From assembly GCA_900472295.1 (NCBI GenBank), contig UCIA01000014.1:38853-102852 (forward strand): a stretch of DNA of 64,000 bases, in the 5' to 3' direction. The DNA is from Hyphomicrobiales bacterium. GTDB taxonomy: Bacteria; Pseudomonadota; Alphaproteobacteria; Rhizobiales; Rhizobiaceae. The notes beneath the pieces are model-generated. The model was given only the letters and a program-made list of their open reading frames with translations. It was not told the DNA's origin and did not search any database. Position 1 is the stretch's first letter; each line of letters starts with the position of its first letter. The translations under genes were made by a program, and so were the position numbers. Positions 34,883 to 48,346 of this stretch are shown piece by piece.

Positions 34883-35428
34883 ATGAGAGGGATCGCACGG
34901 CTCATTGTGATGGCACTGGCGTTCGCTTTCGCGAGCGGCATCGTTGCCGCGCGCCCGCTGACGGATAGCGAACGCTCGAGCCTTGCCGATACGGTCGCCA
35001 CGTTCGATACGGCGATGCGTGGCGCAGACTATGCGGCCGTGTCCAAGACCATACCGCCGAAGGTTCTCGGCTACATCGCGGACAAGGGCGGAGTAGATGT
35101 CGCGAAACTGCGCGAAATGGTCATCGAGCAGATGACGAAGGCGTTGGCCGAGGTCAAGATCGAGGCGTTCAGCATGGATCTGGCGAATGCCGAGTATCGC
35201 GAGCTGCAAACCGGCGAGCCCTATGTGCTGATCCCGACCGAGACGGACATGGACGCGGGCGAGCAGGGCCGGCTCAAGGCGACATCGCAGACGCTGGCGC
35301 TTCTCGATGACGGCAAATGGTACCTGTTGCGTGTCAATGAGCAGCAGCAGGTCGAGATCATGCGCCAGGTTTACCCGCAATTTGTTGGCGTCGAATTCGA
35401 CGGCGGTTCGGTGGAGGCTTTGAAGTAA
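34883..35428 (+). CDS. Secreted protein of unknown function inside the pnt operon
   Basis: Family not recognised. The 181-residue product has a Sec signal peptide (MRGIARLIVMALAFAFASGIVAA, given in part as LIVMALAFAFASG) with likely cleavage near residue 23. The mature chain has no Cys and no membrane segment; it looks like an alpha/beta domain with a strand-rich end (YVLIPTETDMD, LLDDGKWYLLRV). It begins 11 bp after pntAB and ends 1 bp before the pntB ATG, so it must be co-transcribed, and the GGAGG serving pntB lies inside its last codons. A periplasmic role linked to transhydrogenase or redox stress is only inference. Confidence 0.78.
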   Translation: MRGIARLIVMALAFAFASGIVAARPLTDSERSSLADTVATFDTAMRGADYAAVSKTIPPKVLGYIADKGGVDVAKLREMVIEQMTKALAEVKIEAFSMDLANAEYRELQTGEPYVLIPTETDMDAGEQGRLKATSQTLALLDDGKWYLLRVNEQQQVEIMRQVYPQFVGVEFDGGSVEALK

Positions 35429-35429
35429 C

Positions 35430-36827
35430 ATGAACGCCAACTTTGCTTCGTTTCTCTACCTGGTCTCCGGCGTCCTGTTCATCATGGCGCTGCGTGGCCT
35501 GTCGCATCCGACCACCAGCCGCCAGGGCAATTTATACGGCATGATCGGCATGGGCATTGCCATCGCCACCACGCTGGCGCTGGCAACCCCGTCCGCCGGG
35601 CGCTTCGGCCTGATCGTGCTCGGTCTCGCCATTGGTGGTGGTGTCGGCGCCATCACGGCGCGCCGCATCGCCATGACCTCGATGCCGCAGCTGGTCGCCG
35701 CCTTCCACTCGCTGGTCGGCCTTGCCGCCGTCATGGTGGCGGCCGCCGCCATCTACGCGCCGGAAAGTTTTGGCATCGGCACCAACGGCGACATCCACGC
35801 CCAGGCGCTGATCGAGATGAGCCTCGGCGTCGCCATCGGCGCCATCACCTTCACCGGCTCGGTCATCGCTTTCCTGAAGCTCGACGGCCGCATGTCGGGC
35901 AAGCCGATCATGATCGGCGGCCGCCACTTGATCAACGCCGCCCTCGGCATCGCACTGATCGTGCTGATCGTGCTTCTGGTCACCACCGAGGCCAAGCTGG
36001 TGTTCTGGCTGATCGTCGCCGCGTCGCTGGCGCTCGGCGTGCTGCTTATCATCCCGATCGGCGGCGCCGACATGCCGGTCGTCGTCTCGATGCTGAATTC
36101 CTATTCCGGCTGGGCAGCGGCGGCGCTCGGCTTCACGCTCGGCAATCTGGCGCTGATCATCACCGGCGCGCTGGTCGGCTCGTCCGGCGCCATCCTGTCC
36201 TACATCATGTGCAAGGGCATGAACCGGTCCTTCATCTCGGTCATCCTCGGCGGCTTCGGCGGCGAGACGACCGCCGCTGCCGATGACGGCATCGAGCGCA
36301 CCGTCAAGCAGGGCTCGGCCGACGACGCCGCCTACCTGATGATGAACGCGCAGAAGGTCATCATCGTACCCGGCTACGGCATGGCGGTCGCCCAGGCGCA
36401 GCACGCGCTGCGCGAAATGGCCGACAAACTGAAGGCCAATGGCGTCGACGTCAAATACGCCATCCACCCGGTCGCCGGCCGCATGCCCGGCCACATGAAT
36501 GTGCTTCTCGCCGAAGCCAATGTTCCCTATGACGAAGTGTTCGAACTGGAGGACATCAACTCCGAGTTCGCGCAGGCCGATGTCGCCTATGTCATCGGCG
36601 CCAACGACGTCACCAATCCTTCGGCTCGCGACGACAAATCGTCGCCGATCTACGGCATGCCGATCCTCGACGTCGACAAGGCCCGCACCTGCCTGTTCGT
36701 CAAGCGCTCGCTCGGCTCCGGCTATGCCGGTATCGACAACACGCTGTTCTACAAGGACGGCACCATGATGCTGCTCGGCGACGCCAAGAAGATGACCGAG
36801 GAAATCGTCAAGGCCATGGACCACTGA
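35430..36827 (+). CDS. pntB: NAD(P) transhydrogenase beta subunit
   Basis: A 465-residue protein. The N-terminal half has about nine helices (FASFLYLVSGVLFIMALRGLSHP, seen in part as ALRGLSHPTTSRQGN, opens the chain). The C-terminal NADP(H)-binding domain carries VIIVPGYGMAVAQAQH, YAIHPVAGRMPGHMNVLLAEA (in part, HPVAGRMPGHMNVLLAEA), YVIGANDVTNPSAR and SLGSGYAGIDNTLFY. With PntAA and PntAB it forms the membrane-bound transhydrogenase that makes NADPH using the proton gradient. A GGAGG 12 nt upstream, within the preceding gene, serves its ATG. Confidence 0.95.
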   Translation: MNANFASFLYLVSGVLFIMALRGLSHPTTSRQGNLYGMIGMGIAIATTLALATPSAGRFGLIVLGLAIGGGVGAITARRIAMTSMPQLVAAFHSLVGLAAVMVAAAAIYAPESFGIGTNGDIHAQALIEMSLGVAIGAITFTGSVIAFLKLDGRMSGKPIMIGGRHLINAALGIALIVLIVLLVTTEAKLVFWLIVAASLALGVLLIIPIGGADMPVVVSMLNSYSGWAAAALGFTLGNLALIITGALVGSSGAILSYIMCKGMNRSFISVILGGFGGETTAAADDGIERTVKQGSADDAAYLMMNAQKVIIVPGYGMAVAQAQHALREMADKLKANGVDVKYAIHPVAGRMPGHMNVLLAEANVPYDEVFELEDINSEFAQADVAYVIGANDVTNPSARDDKSSPIYGMPILDVDKARTCLFVKRSLGSGYAGIDNTLFYKDGTMMLLGDAKKMTEEIVKAMDH

Positions 36828-36835
36828 TCTCACCG

Positions 36836-36890
36836 CAACCTTCCAAGGGAAGGTTGTCGGATCCCGCCGCAACCTTCCACTGGAAGGTTG
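36836..36890. repeat. Twin CAACCTTCC/GGAAGGTTG hairpins
   Basis: Two perfect 9-bp hairpins with 3-base loops (36836-36856 and 36870-36890) are arranged in tandem, sharing flanks CCGCAACC and GGTTGTCGG. They directly follow the pntB stop. Confidence 0.7.
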
Positions 36891-36911
36891 TCGGTCCATG
36901 CATCGGAATCG

Positions 36912-36939
36912 AAAAGCCCGGCCTTGCAGCCGGGCTTTT
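36912..36939. terminator. Bidirectional terminator between pntB and the membrane-protein gene
   Basis: AAAAGCCCGGC pairs with GCCGGGCTTTT (11 bp, 6-base loop), with T-runs on both strands. It sits between convergent genes. Confidence 0.88.
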
Positions 36940-36960
36940 GCTTTCAGGGATGCAGCCGGT

Positions 36961-37878
36961 TCAACGGTTGGTCAGGAACACCGCTTCCTCGTCGTCGCGC
37001 TGCCTGCCGCCAAGCGCTGCTGCAGCACTGGCGATGAAGGCGCCGATGACCAGCGACAGGGCGCCAAGCAGGGCAAAGGTCGCGCTGCCTTTCCTGGCCG
37101 TGTCGGCGGCCTGCTTTGCCTTGACCTTGGCATCCTCGACCTTGGCCACCAGGGCATCGACACGCGCCTTGGCGTCGGCCTCGGACAGACCGGTGCGGGC
37201 GGCGACCAGCTGCGACAGGTAGGTTTTGTCGTCAGCCGAAATCTCGCCTGCCGCGGCACTGGCGATCAGGATGCGCGAGGCTTGTCCGACCGCCGCGGTG
37301 TCACTTTCCGGATTGGCCGCCGCAAGCCTGGTGGCATCGGCCGGGCGAAACAGCGAATCCACGAGATAGGACGTAGCATTGTCGGTCGATGCGCTGCCCG
37401 CATTGGCGGAAGCGCCGGCCGACGCACCCATGGCAGCGCCGGACGCGACTGTAGAAACAGCTTGAACGCCCGAGCCCAGCACCGCTGACAGTGCCGAACC
37501 AAGCACGCCGACGACGAGCAATGTCGCCAGCGCCCAGGCAAGGAAGCCGTGCGCGGTGTCGCGGAAGTACACCTCATCGGTGTGGACGCCGACCCACTTG
37601 GTGCGCAGGCGTCCGGCAAGGTAGCCACCAACGCCGGAGGATAGCCATTGTACGATGATGAGCCAGATCGCCGTGGACACCGCGAAGGTTGTCAGCGATG
37701 CGCCGGAGCCTGACCAGGGCGATACCATGGTCAGCCCCAGCCCAGAACCGAGCAGCATGAGGATGAAGGTCAGCGTCGAGGCCGCGAAGGCGCCGGCGAT
37801 GATCGGTCCCCAGCTGACGGCCGTGGCGGAGGATTCTTCTGAAGCGGACAGGTCGATAGCCGATACGGTGGGCTGCAT
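36961..37878 (-). CDS. Membrane protein of unknown function (305 aa)
   Basis: Family not firmly recognised, though similar proteins occur in many rhizobia. There are about three helices in the N-terminal half (ATAVSWGPIIAGAFAASTLTFILML, in part IIAGAFAASTLTFILML; then ASLTTFAVSTAIWLIIVQW; and FLAWALATLLVVGVLGSAL), an Ala/Gly/Ser-rich middle, a charged helical region with AKARVDALVAKVEDAKVKAK, and a last helix LLGALSLVIGAFIASAAAALGG. It starts 9 bp after the 25-residue peptide gene, so the two form an operon. A GGGGGC precedes its ATG. Confidence 0.72.
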   Translation of the reverse strand: MQPTVSAIDLSASEESSATAVSWGPIIAGAFAASTLTFILMLLGSGLGLTMVSPWSGSGASLTTFAVSTAIWLIIVQWLSSGVGGYLAGRLRTKWVGVHTDEVYFRDTAHGFLAWALATLLVVGVLGSALSAVLGSGVQAVSTVASGAAMGASAGASANAGSASTDNATSYLVDSLFRPADATRLAAANPESDTAAVGQASRILIASAAAGEISADDKTYLSQLVAARTGLSEADAKARVDALVAKVEDAKVKAKQAADTARKGSATFALLGALSLVIGAFIASAAAALGGRQRDDEEAVFLTNR

Positions 37879-37887
37879 AAACGCCCC

Positions 37888-37965
37888 CTACCGTACGAAA
37901 AGCATGATGAGAATGATGATCGGAATCGGAATACCGAGCAACCAGAGCAAAATACCGCGTCCCAT
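37888..37965 (-). CDS. 25-residue hydrophobic membrane peptide
   Basis: A short gene with a near-perfect ribosome-binding site (AAGGAGGCTTTC then ATG) and a TAG stop 9 bp before the next gene. The product starts MGRGILLWLLGIP, continues as an Ile/Leu run and ends FVR: a single membrane helix with a Pro-Ile-Pro kink and basic ends. Small proteins of this kind are widespread in alphaproteobacteria but have no known function. The strong translation signals and operon position argue that it is real. Confidence 0.78.
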   Translation of the reverse strand: MGRGILLWLLGIPIPIIILIMLFVR

Positions 37966-38003
37966 GAAAGCCTCCTTGAGAAAGTCGTGATCGATGCTGT
38001 CAC

Positions 38004-38028
38004 AATGTCTCCAAGGGCCTTCCGTTCC
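38004..38028 (-). promoter_or_regulatory. Candidate EcfG (general stress sigma) promoter
   Basis: On the minus strand GGAAC is followed after 16 bases by CATT, one base from the EcfG/RpoE2 consensus GGAAC-N16/17-CGTT. The implied transcript start lies ~30 nt before the 25-residue peptide gene. Confidence 0.33.
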
Positions 38029-38202
38029 GGCGATGCACTGAAATGATTTTGTTTGCCGGGAATGGAACTATTTAACGCATCGGCGCGAGCCGCGATTGCC
38101 AAACTGTGGATTGGTTCACTGAGCCCAGCATGGCTGCATTGTACTGTTGGCTCGGGGAGGCATCCGGGGGTAGCATGGAAACGATCCCGTCGGGTCGGCG
38201 GG

Positions 38203-39630
38203 ATGTCGTCAACGGAGACGTTGGTGCCCAAAGCTGTCGCAACGCCGGCTTCCAAAAAAGCGCCGCCCAGCCAGGCGGTGGTGATCGTGCATGGCATGGG
38301 CGAGCAGCGGCCGATGGGCACGCTGCGCGGCTTTGTCCAGGCGGTCTGGAGCAGCGACCCTACCCGTGCTCCGCCTTACGCCGCTGGCGCCAAGATCAAC
38401 CAGAGCTGGATCACACCCGACAGCCGGACCAAATCGCACGAGCTGCGCCGCATCACCACGCCTTACGACGTCGATGGCCGCCGCACCGATTTCTACGAGC
38501 TCTATTGGGCCGACATCACGCAAGGCACGACGCGCGGCCGGCTCGCCGCCTGGGTGACCAGCCTCTTGTGGCGCAAGCCAGCCGATATTCCGCCCGACGC
38601 GCGCAAGCTTTATTTTGCGACGCTTTTGATCGTCATCGTCATTCTTGGCGCAGCACTGGTGCTGGCGCTGTCCGCCTCCTTGACCACCAGCCTGGTGGTC
38701 ACCGCTCTTGCCTCTGTCGTCATCTGGGCAGTGGACCAGTTTGCCTTGCCCTATTTCGGCGATGTCGCCGCTTATGTGCGGGCGGAGGCTGCGACGATCG
38801 AGAAGCGTGCGCTGATCCGCGACCGGGGCCTGACGCTGCTCAAGCAGCTCATGAAGGACGACAGCTACGACCGCATCGTGCTGGTCTCGCACAGCCTGGG
38901 GTCGATCATCGCTTATGATTTGCTGCAGATCTTGTGGGCCGAGTTCCGGCCGCGAAGACTGGAGGCCGCCCGCGACAAGGCCAGGCTGGACGCCGTCGAG
39001 GCCGTCGACAACGCAACGCTCGGTTCCGATGGCTCGGCCTGGCCCGAAAGGCTTGCTGATCTCGCTGGCTTTCGACGCGCCCAGTGGGCGCTTTACCAGC
39101 AGCTCCGCACCAAGGACGCCGACCATCCACTGCCGTGGAAGATCAGCGATTTCGTCACCCTTGGCAGTCCGCTCTCCCACAGCGAATTCCTGGTGACCTA
39201 CAATCTCGCCGAATTCAGGCGCGGCATGGCTGAGCGGCTGTTCTCAGCCTGCCCGCCGATAGCCGATAGCGGGCGCGCCGGCGAGACCCTGCTTTACCAG
39301 GAAGGGCACAGCCCAGCGGGCAACGCGCAGCGTGCGGTGCATCATGGCGCGGTGTTTGCCGCGACGCGCTGGACCAACGTCTTCGACCGCGGCAATGGCT
39401 GGGCGACAGGCGATCCGATCTCCGGGCCGATGACGGAAAATTTCGGCCCCGGCGTGGAAAACATCCAGGTCGAGCTGCGCAGCGCGCTCGGCCGCGTCTT
39501 CACCCACACGCATTATTGGTCATTGGCGGCAACCGGCAAAGAGATCGCCACGGGCAACGCGCCGCGCTCGCATCTGCAAGTGCTGCGCGACGCCGTCGAC
39601 CTCGGGCGCAAGTTGGAGCCAAAAGCCTAG
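38203..39630 (+). CDS. Alpha/beta-hydrolase-like protein with a membrane hairpin
   Basis: A 475-residue protein not assigned to a named family. The N-terminal strand AVVIVHGMGEQRPMGTLRGF and the nucleophile elbow VLVSHSLGSIIAYDLL (Ser in SHSLG) mark a lipase/esterase-like alpha/beta hydrolase. Between them, near residues 145-185, are two hydrophobic helices (YFATLLIVIVILGAALVLAL and TTSLVVTALASVVIWAV) that probably anchor it in the inner membrane. The later DFVTLGSPLSHSEF and FTHTHYW may supply acid and His residues. The ATG at 38203 has only a weak ribosome-binding site. Substrate unknown. Confidence 0.75.
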   Translation: MSSTETLVPKAVATPASKKAPPSQAVVIVHGMGEQRPMGTLRGFVQAVWSSDPTRAPPYAAGAKINQSWITPDSRTKSHELRRITTPYDVDGRRTDFYELYWADITQGTTRGRLAAWVTSLLWRKPADIPPDARKLYFATLLIVIVILGAALVLALSASLTTSLVVTALASVVIWAVDQFALPYFGDVAAYVRAEAATIEKRALIRDRGLTLLKQLMKDDSYDRIVLVSHSLGSIIAYDLLQILWAEFRPRRLEAARDKARLDAVEAVDNATLGSDGSAWPERLADLAGFRRAQWALYQQLRTKDADHPLPWKISDFVTLGSPLSHSEFLVTYNLAEFRRGMAERLFSACPPIADSGRAGETLLYQEGHSPAGNAQRAVHHGAVFAATRWTNVFDRGNGWATGDPISGPMTENFGPGVENIQVELRSALGRVFTHTHYWSLAATGKEIATGNAPRSHLQVLRDAVDLGRKLEPKA

Positions 39631-39667
39631 CCCCCGAAGCGTCGCTCCGGCGGCAAGGCGCCCGGCC

Positions 39668-44951
<5,284 letters not shown>

Positions 44952-44984
44952 TCCACCTCTTTATGGCATGAGCAAGCCGGCTGT

Positions 44985-45554
44985 TTAGGCCGCCCGCATC
45001 GGCTTCAGTGCCTCGCTCCAGCGCGACAGCTCGTCCAGCATGGTCTTGGCGCCGCCAGCCACCTGTTCGCTGGCGTTGAAGGAGCCGTTGTCGTCGAGCA
45101 GTTTCTGGTACATCGGCAGCGCGACGCCTTCGGAGATGGGCACAACGCCCACCGAGGTCAGCAGCGGCTTCAGCGACTGTGCGGCGCGCAGGCCGCCGGA
45201 GACACCGCCATAGCTGAAGATGGCGGCAGGCTTGTATTTCCACTCGCGCGCCAGATAATCGATCGCGTTGACGATCGCCGGGGCGGCGAAATGATTGTAT
45301 TCCGGCGCCACGAAGACAAAGGCGTCGGCGGCATCGATGGCCTTCGACCAGGCTTTGGTGTGATCGTTCTGGTAATTGCCGAGCCTTGGATGATGCGGCT
45401 CGTCCAGAACCGGCAGGTGGAACGCGGCAATGTCGGTCAGCACCGGTTCGAATTTGCCGTGTTCGCGGGCAAAACCGTCCAGCCAGTGGGCGAAGATTGG
45501 CCCGGCGCGGCCAGGCCGCGTGCTGCCGATGATGATGTTCAGCTGATGCTTCAA
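44985..45554 (-). CDS. NAD(P)H-dependent FMN reductase (SsuE/ArsH-like flavodoxin fold)
   Basis: A 189-residue flavoprotein. The FMN phosphate loop is IIIGSTRPGRAGP; the second signature is FVFVAPEYNHFAAPAIVNAIDYL (in part, VAPEYNHFAAPAI), and SYGGVSGGLRAAQSL follows. It should reduce FMN or a quinone-like substrate with NAD(P)H. The start is a TTG at 45554 with AGGAGA 7 nt upstream; no ATG lies near the conserved N-terminus. It is divergent from the P450 gene, 218 bp away; a flavin/electron link to the P450 is possible but unproven. Confidence 0.88.
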   Translation of the reverse strand: MKHQLNIIIGSTRPGRAGPIFAHWLDGFAREHGKFEPVLTDIAAFHLPVLDEPHHPRLGNYQNDHTKAWSKAIDAADAFVFVAPEYNHFAAPAIVNAIDYLAREWKYKPAAIFSYGGVSGGLRAAQSLKPLLTSVGVVPISEGVALPMYQKLLDDNGSFNASEQVAGGAKTMLDELSRWSEALKPMRAA

Positions 45555-45772
45555 GGCCGGCTCTCCTGTCGGTTGGCGGTATCTGTTGGTGACTGTCCCC
45601 TACGGCAGGGCGTTGAGCTCGACAAGACGCTACCGCTTCACGCGCGGTCACGATCCGATGAACAGACTGTCTGTCGAAGCACCCCGGGCGCTGCAGGGTT
45701 CCGGCTTGCCGTTCGGTCACATGGACGCCCCGATTGTCAGCCACTACATCTAAGCCATCAGCGGAGCACTTC

Positions 45773-47143
45773 ATGGACACGCAGCCCGTCCCCTTCGTGC
45801 CGCCGGCGCCCAAGCCGCGCACGACGCCGCCTTCGACGCTGGAGATGATGCGGATCGTCTACCGCAATCCGCTCGAACTGTGGGGCGAGCACACCTACAA
45901 CGAACCCTGGATTTCGGCGAACGGCGTCGGCGGGCATCTCATCGTTGCCAACGATCCCGGCCTCATCCGCCACGTGCTGATCGACAACGCCAAGAACTAC
46001 AAGATGGCGACGGTGCGCCAGATGATCCTGCGCCCGATCCTGCGCGACGGCCTGCTGACCGCCGAAGGCGAGGTCTGGAAGCGCTCGCGCAAGGCGATGG
46101 CGCCGGTGTTCACGCCGCGCCATATCTTCGGCTTTGCCGAGCCGATGCTGCGGCGCACGATGCAGTTCGTCACCCGCTACGAAGAGGGCGGCATGTCCGA
46201 CATCGCCCATGACATGACGCTGCTCACCTACGACATCCTCGCCGAAACGCTGTTTTCCGGCGAGATTTCGGGAGAGCCCGGCAGTTTCGCGCAGGAGATC
46301 GACCGCCTGTTCGAGACCATGGGCCGCGTCGATCCGCTCGACCTGTTGCGCGCGCCCGAATGGCTGCCGCGGCTGACCCGCATCCGTGGCCGCAAGACCA
46401 TGGCCTATTTCCGCAAGATCGTCACCGACACGGTCAAGATGCGCGAGGAGCGGCTGAAGCGGGACCCCGACACCGCGCCGCAGGATTTCCTGACGCTCCT
46501 GCTCAGGGCCGAAGGTCCGGACGGGCTGACGCGCGCCGAAGTCGAGGACAACATCATCACTTTCATCGGCGCCGGCCATGAGACGACCGCACGGGCGCTC
46601 GGCTGGACGCTCTATTTGCTCGCCGAGGCGCCGTGGGAGCGCGAAAGGATCGAGCGCGAGATCGATGCAGTGCTGGCGCGCGAGCCCGACCCGACGAAGT
46701 GGCTCGACGCCATGCCGTTCACCCGTGCCGCCTTCGAGGAGGCGCTGCGGCTTTATCCGCCGGCGCCGTCGATCAATCGCGAGCCGATCGAGACCGAGAC
46801 GTGGAACGATCTGGTGCTTCCCAAGCGCGCCGCCGTGCTGGTGATGCCCTGGGTCGTGCACCGCCACAGAAAACTGTGGGACCGGCCAGATGCCTTCATG
46901 CCCGAGCGCTTCCATCCGGGAAACCGCGAGAAGATCGACCGCTTCCAGTATCTGCCGTTCGGCGCCGGTCCGCGCATCTGCATCGGCGCCAGTTTCGCCA
47001 TGCAGGAGGCGATCATCGCGCTCGCCATCATGCTGTCGCGCTTCCGCTTCGATGTGACGGCCGAGACCAAGCCGTGGCCGGTGCAGAAACTGACGACGCA
47101 GCCGCAGGGCGGCCTGCCGATGCAGGTGACGCGGCGCGTTTGA
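45773..47143 (+). CDS. Cytochrome P450
   Basis: A 456-residue soluble P450. The oxygen-activating helix has FIGAGHETTARALGW; the ExxR motif is EEALRLYPPAPS; the haem loop is PFGAGPRICIGASFAMQEA with proximal ligand Cys403. The organisation, including an aromatic-Arg region (PERFHPGNREKIDRFQYLPFG, in part), is close to the CYP102-like/CYP4-like bacterial group often tied to fatty-acid or terpenoid oxidation. The ATG at 45773 follows GCGGAGCACTTC. No ferredoxin or reductase gene is adjacent apart from the divergent flavin reductase. Substrate unknown. Confidence 0.94.
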   Translation: MDTQPVPFVPPAPKPRTTPPSTLEMMRIVYRNPLELWGEHTYNEPWISANGVGGHLIVANDPGLIRHVLIDNAKNYKMATVRQMILRPILRDGLLTAEGEVWKRSRKAMAPVFTPRHIFGFAEPMLRRTMQFVTRYEEGGMSDIAHDMTLLTYDILAETLFSGEISGEPGSFAQEIDRLFETMGRVDPLDLLRAPEWLPRLTRIRGRKTMAYFRKIVTDTVKMREERLKRDPDTAPQDFLTLLLRAEGPDGLTRAEVEDNIITFIGAGHETTARALGWTLYLLAEAPWERERIEREIDAVLAREPDPTKWLDAMPFTRAAFEEALRLYPPAPSINREPIETETWNDLVLPKRAAVLVMPWVVHRHRKLWDRPDAFMPERFHPGNREKIDRFQYLPFGAGPRICIGASFAMQEAIIALAIMLSRFRFDVTAETKPWPVQKLTTQPQGGLPMQVTRRV

Positions 47144-47156
47144 ACACGCGATGCCT

Positions 47157-47258
47157 TAAAGCTCGTCGCGCTGAAACGGATTCATGCGACGCGCTTTAAG
47201 TCTTTGTTTTGATGCATGTCGTTGCCCCAGAACCGCGGTACACTTCTGGGCGACATGC
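47157..47258. repeat. Rhizobial ~100-bp two-hairpin intergenic repeat
   Basis: The first arm pair contains CGTCGC...GCGACG; the second is GCATGTCG...CGACATGC enclosing CCCAGAA...TTCTGGG. This matches my memory of a very common intergenic element in Mesorhizobium genomes. It fills the gap between convergent genes and may act as a two-way terminator. Confidence 0.7.
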
Positions 47259-47259
47259 C

Positions 47260-48243
47260 TTAGTTGGCGATGCCGGCGGGCTTGCGCTGGAACTGACCGG
47301 CGGCGCGGAAGCGCCAGAGATAGCTGGGCAGGATGGTGCCGATCGACTGCGGCTGGATGTCGAGGCCGGCAAGCGTCCGGTTGGCCTTGTTGGCTTCCTC
47401 CGAGACGATGTTGTGCTGGCGCAGCTGCAGCACCTGGTCCTTGGTCAGCAACGGGTTGGGCAGCAGGCCGAGGATCGAGGCCTGCAGATTTGCCACCCAC
47501 CACGGCACCGGCACCAAAAGCCGCTTGCGCTCGATGACGGTGAGCAGCTCTTCCATGCACTGTTTGAAGGTGAGCACCTGCGGCCCGCCGAGCTCGTAGA
47601 TCTGGCCGCCCTTGATCTTGCCTTCGACCGAGCGCGCCACTGCCTCGGCGACATCGCCGACATAGACCGGCTGGAATTTGGTCTGGCCGCCGCCGATCAG
47701 CGGCAAAACAGGCGAATAGCGCGCCATATCGGCAAAGCGGTTGAAGAAGCTGTCCTCGGGTCCGAAAATGATTGAGGGCCGGAAGATGACGGCATCCGGG
47801 CTGGTTTCCAGCACGGCCTTTTCGCCGAGCGCCTTGGTGCGCGCATAATCCGACTCGGCGTTGAGGTCGGCGCCCAGCGCTGAAATATGGGTGAGGCCGG
47901 CGCCGACCGAGCGCGCGGCCTCGGCCACGGCGCGGGAGCCGAACTCGTGCACGGTGTTGAATTTCTGCCGGCCGCCTTCATGCAGGATGGCGACCAGATT
48001 GATGACGTGGTCGGCGCCTTGTACGGCGCGGTCGACCGACCAGCGCATGCGCACATTGGCCTGCACCGGCTGGATCTGGCCGACATTGCCGAGCGGCTGC
48101 AGATGCCCGGCGAGATCGGGGCGGCGCACCGGCACCCTTATGCGGTAGCCGCGCTTGGCCAGCGCCCGCACGATGTGGCGGCCGACAAAGCCGGAGCCGC
48201 CGAAGACGACCACGAGCTTGGGGATCTGCAGGATTTCGGTCAT
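47260..48243 (-). CDS. NDUFA9-like NAD-dependent epimerase (complex I-associated type)
   Basis: A 327-residue extended-SDR protein. The dinucleotide motif LVVVFGGSGFVGRHIVRALAKRGY (in part, FGGSGFVGRHIVRAL) opens the chain; later segments such as LTHISALGADLNAESDYARTKA (in part, ISALGADLNAESDYARTK), RPSIIFGPEDSFFNRFA and PVYVGDVAEAVARS fit the complex-I NDUFA9 subfamily of alphaproteobacteria. In mitochondria the relative binds NADPH as an accessory subunit of complex I; in bacteria its role is less clear. The ATG is at 48243. It follows the DoxX gene on the same strand after 103 bp. Confidence 0.85.
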   Translation of the reverse strand: MTEILQIPKLVVVFGGSGFVGRHIVRALAKRGYRIRVPVRRPDLAGHLQPLGNVGQIQPVQANVRMRWSVDRAVQGADHVINLVAILHEGGRQKFNTVHEFGSRAVAEAARSVGAGLTHISALGADLNAESDYARTKALGEKAVLETSPDAVIFRPSIIFGPEDSFFNRFADMARYSPVLPLIGGGQTKFQPVYVGDVAEAVARSVEGKIKGGQIYELGGPQVLTFKQCMEELLTVIERKRLLVPVPWWVANLQASILGLLPNPLLTKDQVLQLRQHNIVSEEANKANRTLAGLDIQPQSIGTILPSYLWRFRAAGQFQRKPAGIAN

Positions 48244-48346
48244 GGCTGGCTCCGGCGCTCGAAAGCTTGGCTGAAGCCGTTTCTTAATCCGTTTCGCGCC
48301 AAAGGCAAAGGGCGACGCGTCGTCGCTGTCACCCCTTTTCGAACCC

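Noticed and set aside
36836..36890. CRISPR-like pair of identical palindromes
   Set aside because: Only two copies, no unique spacers of regular length and no cas genes; they are twin hairpins.
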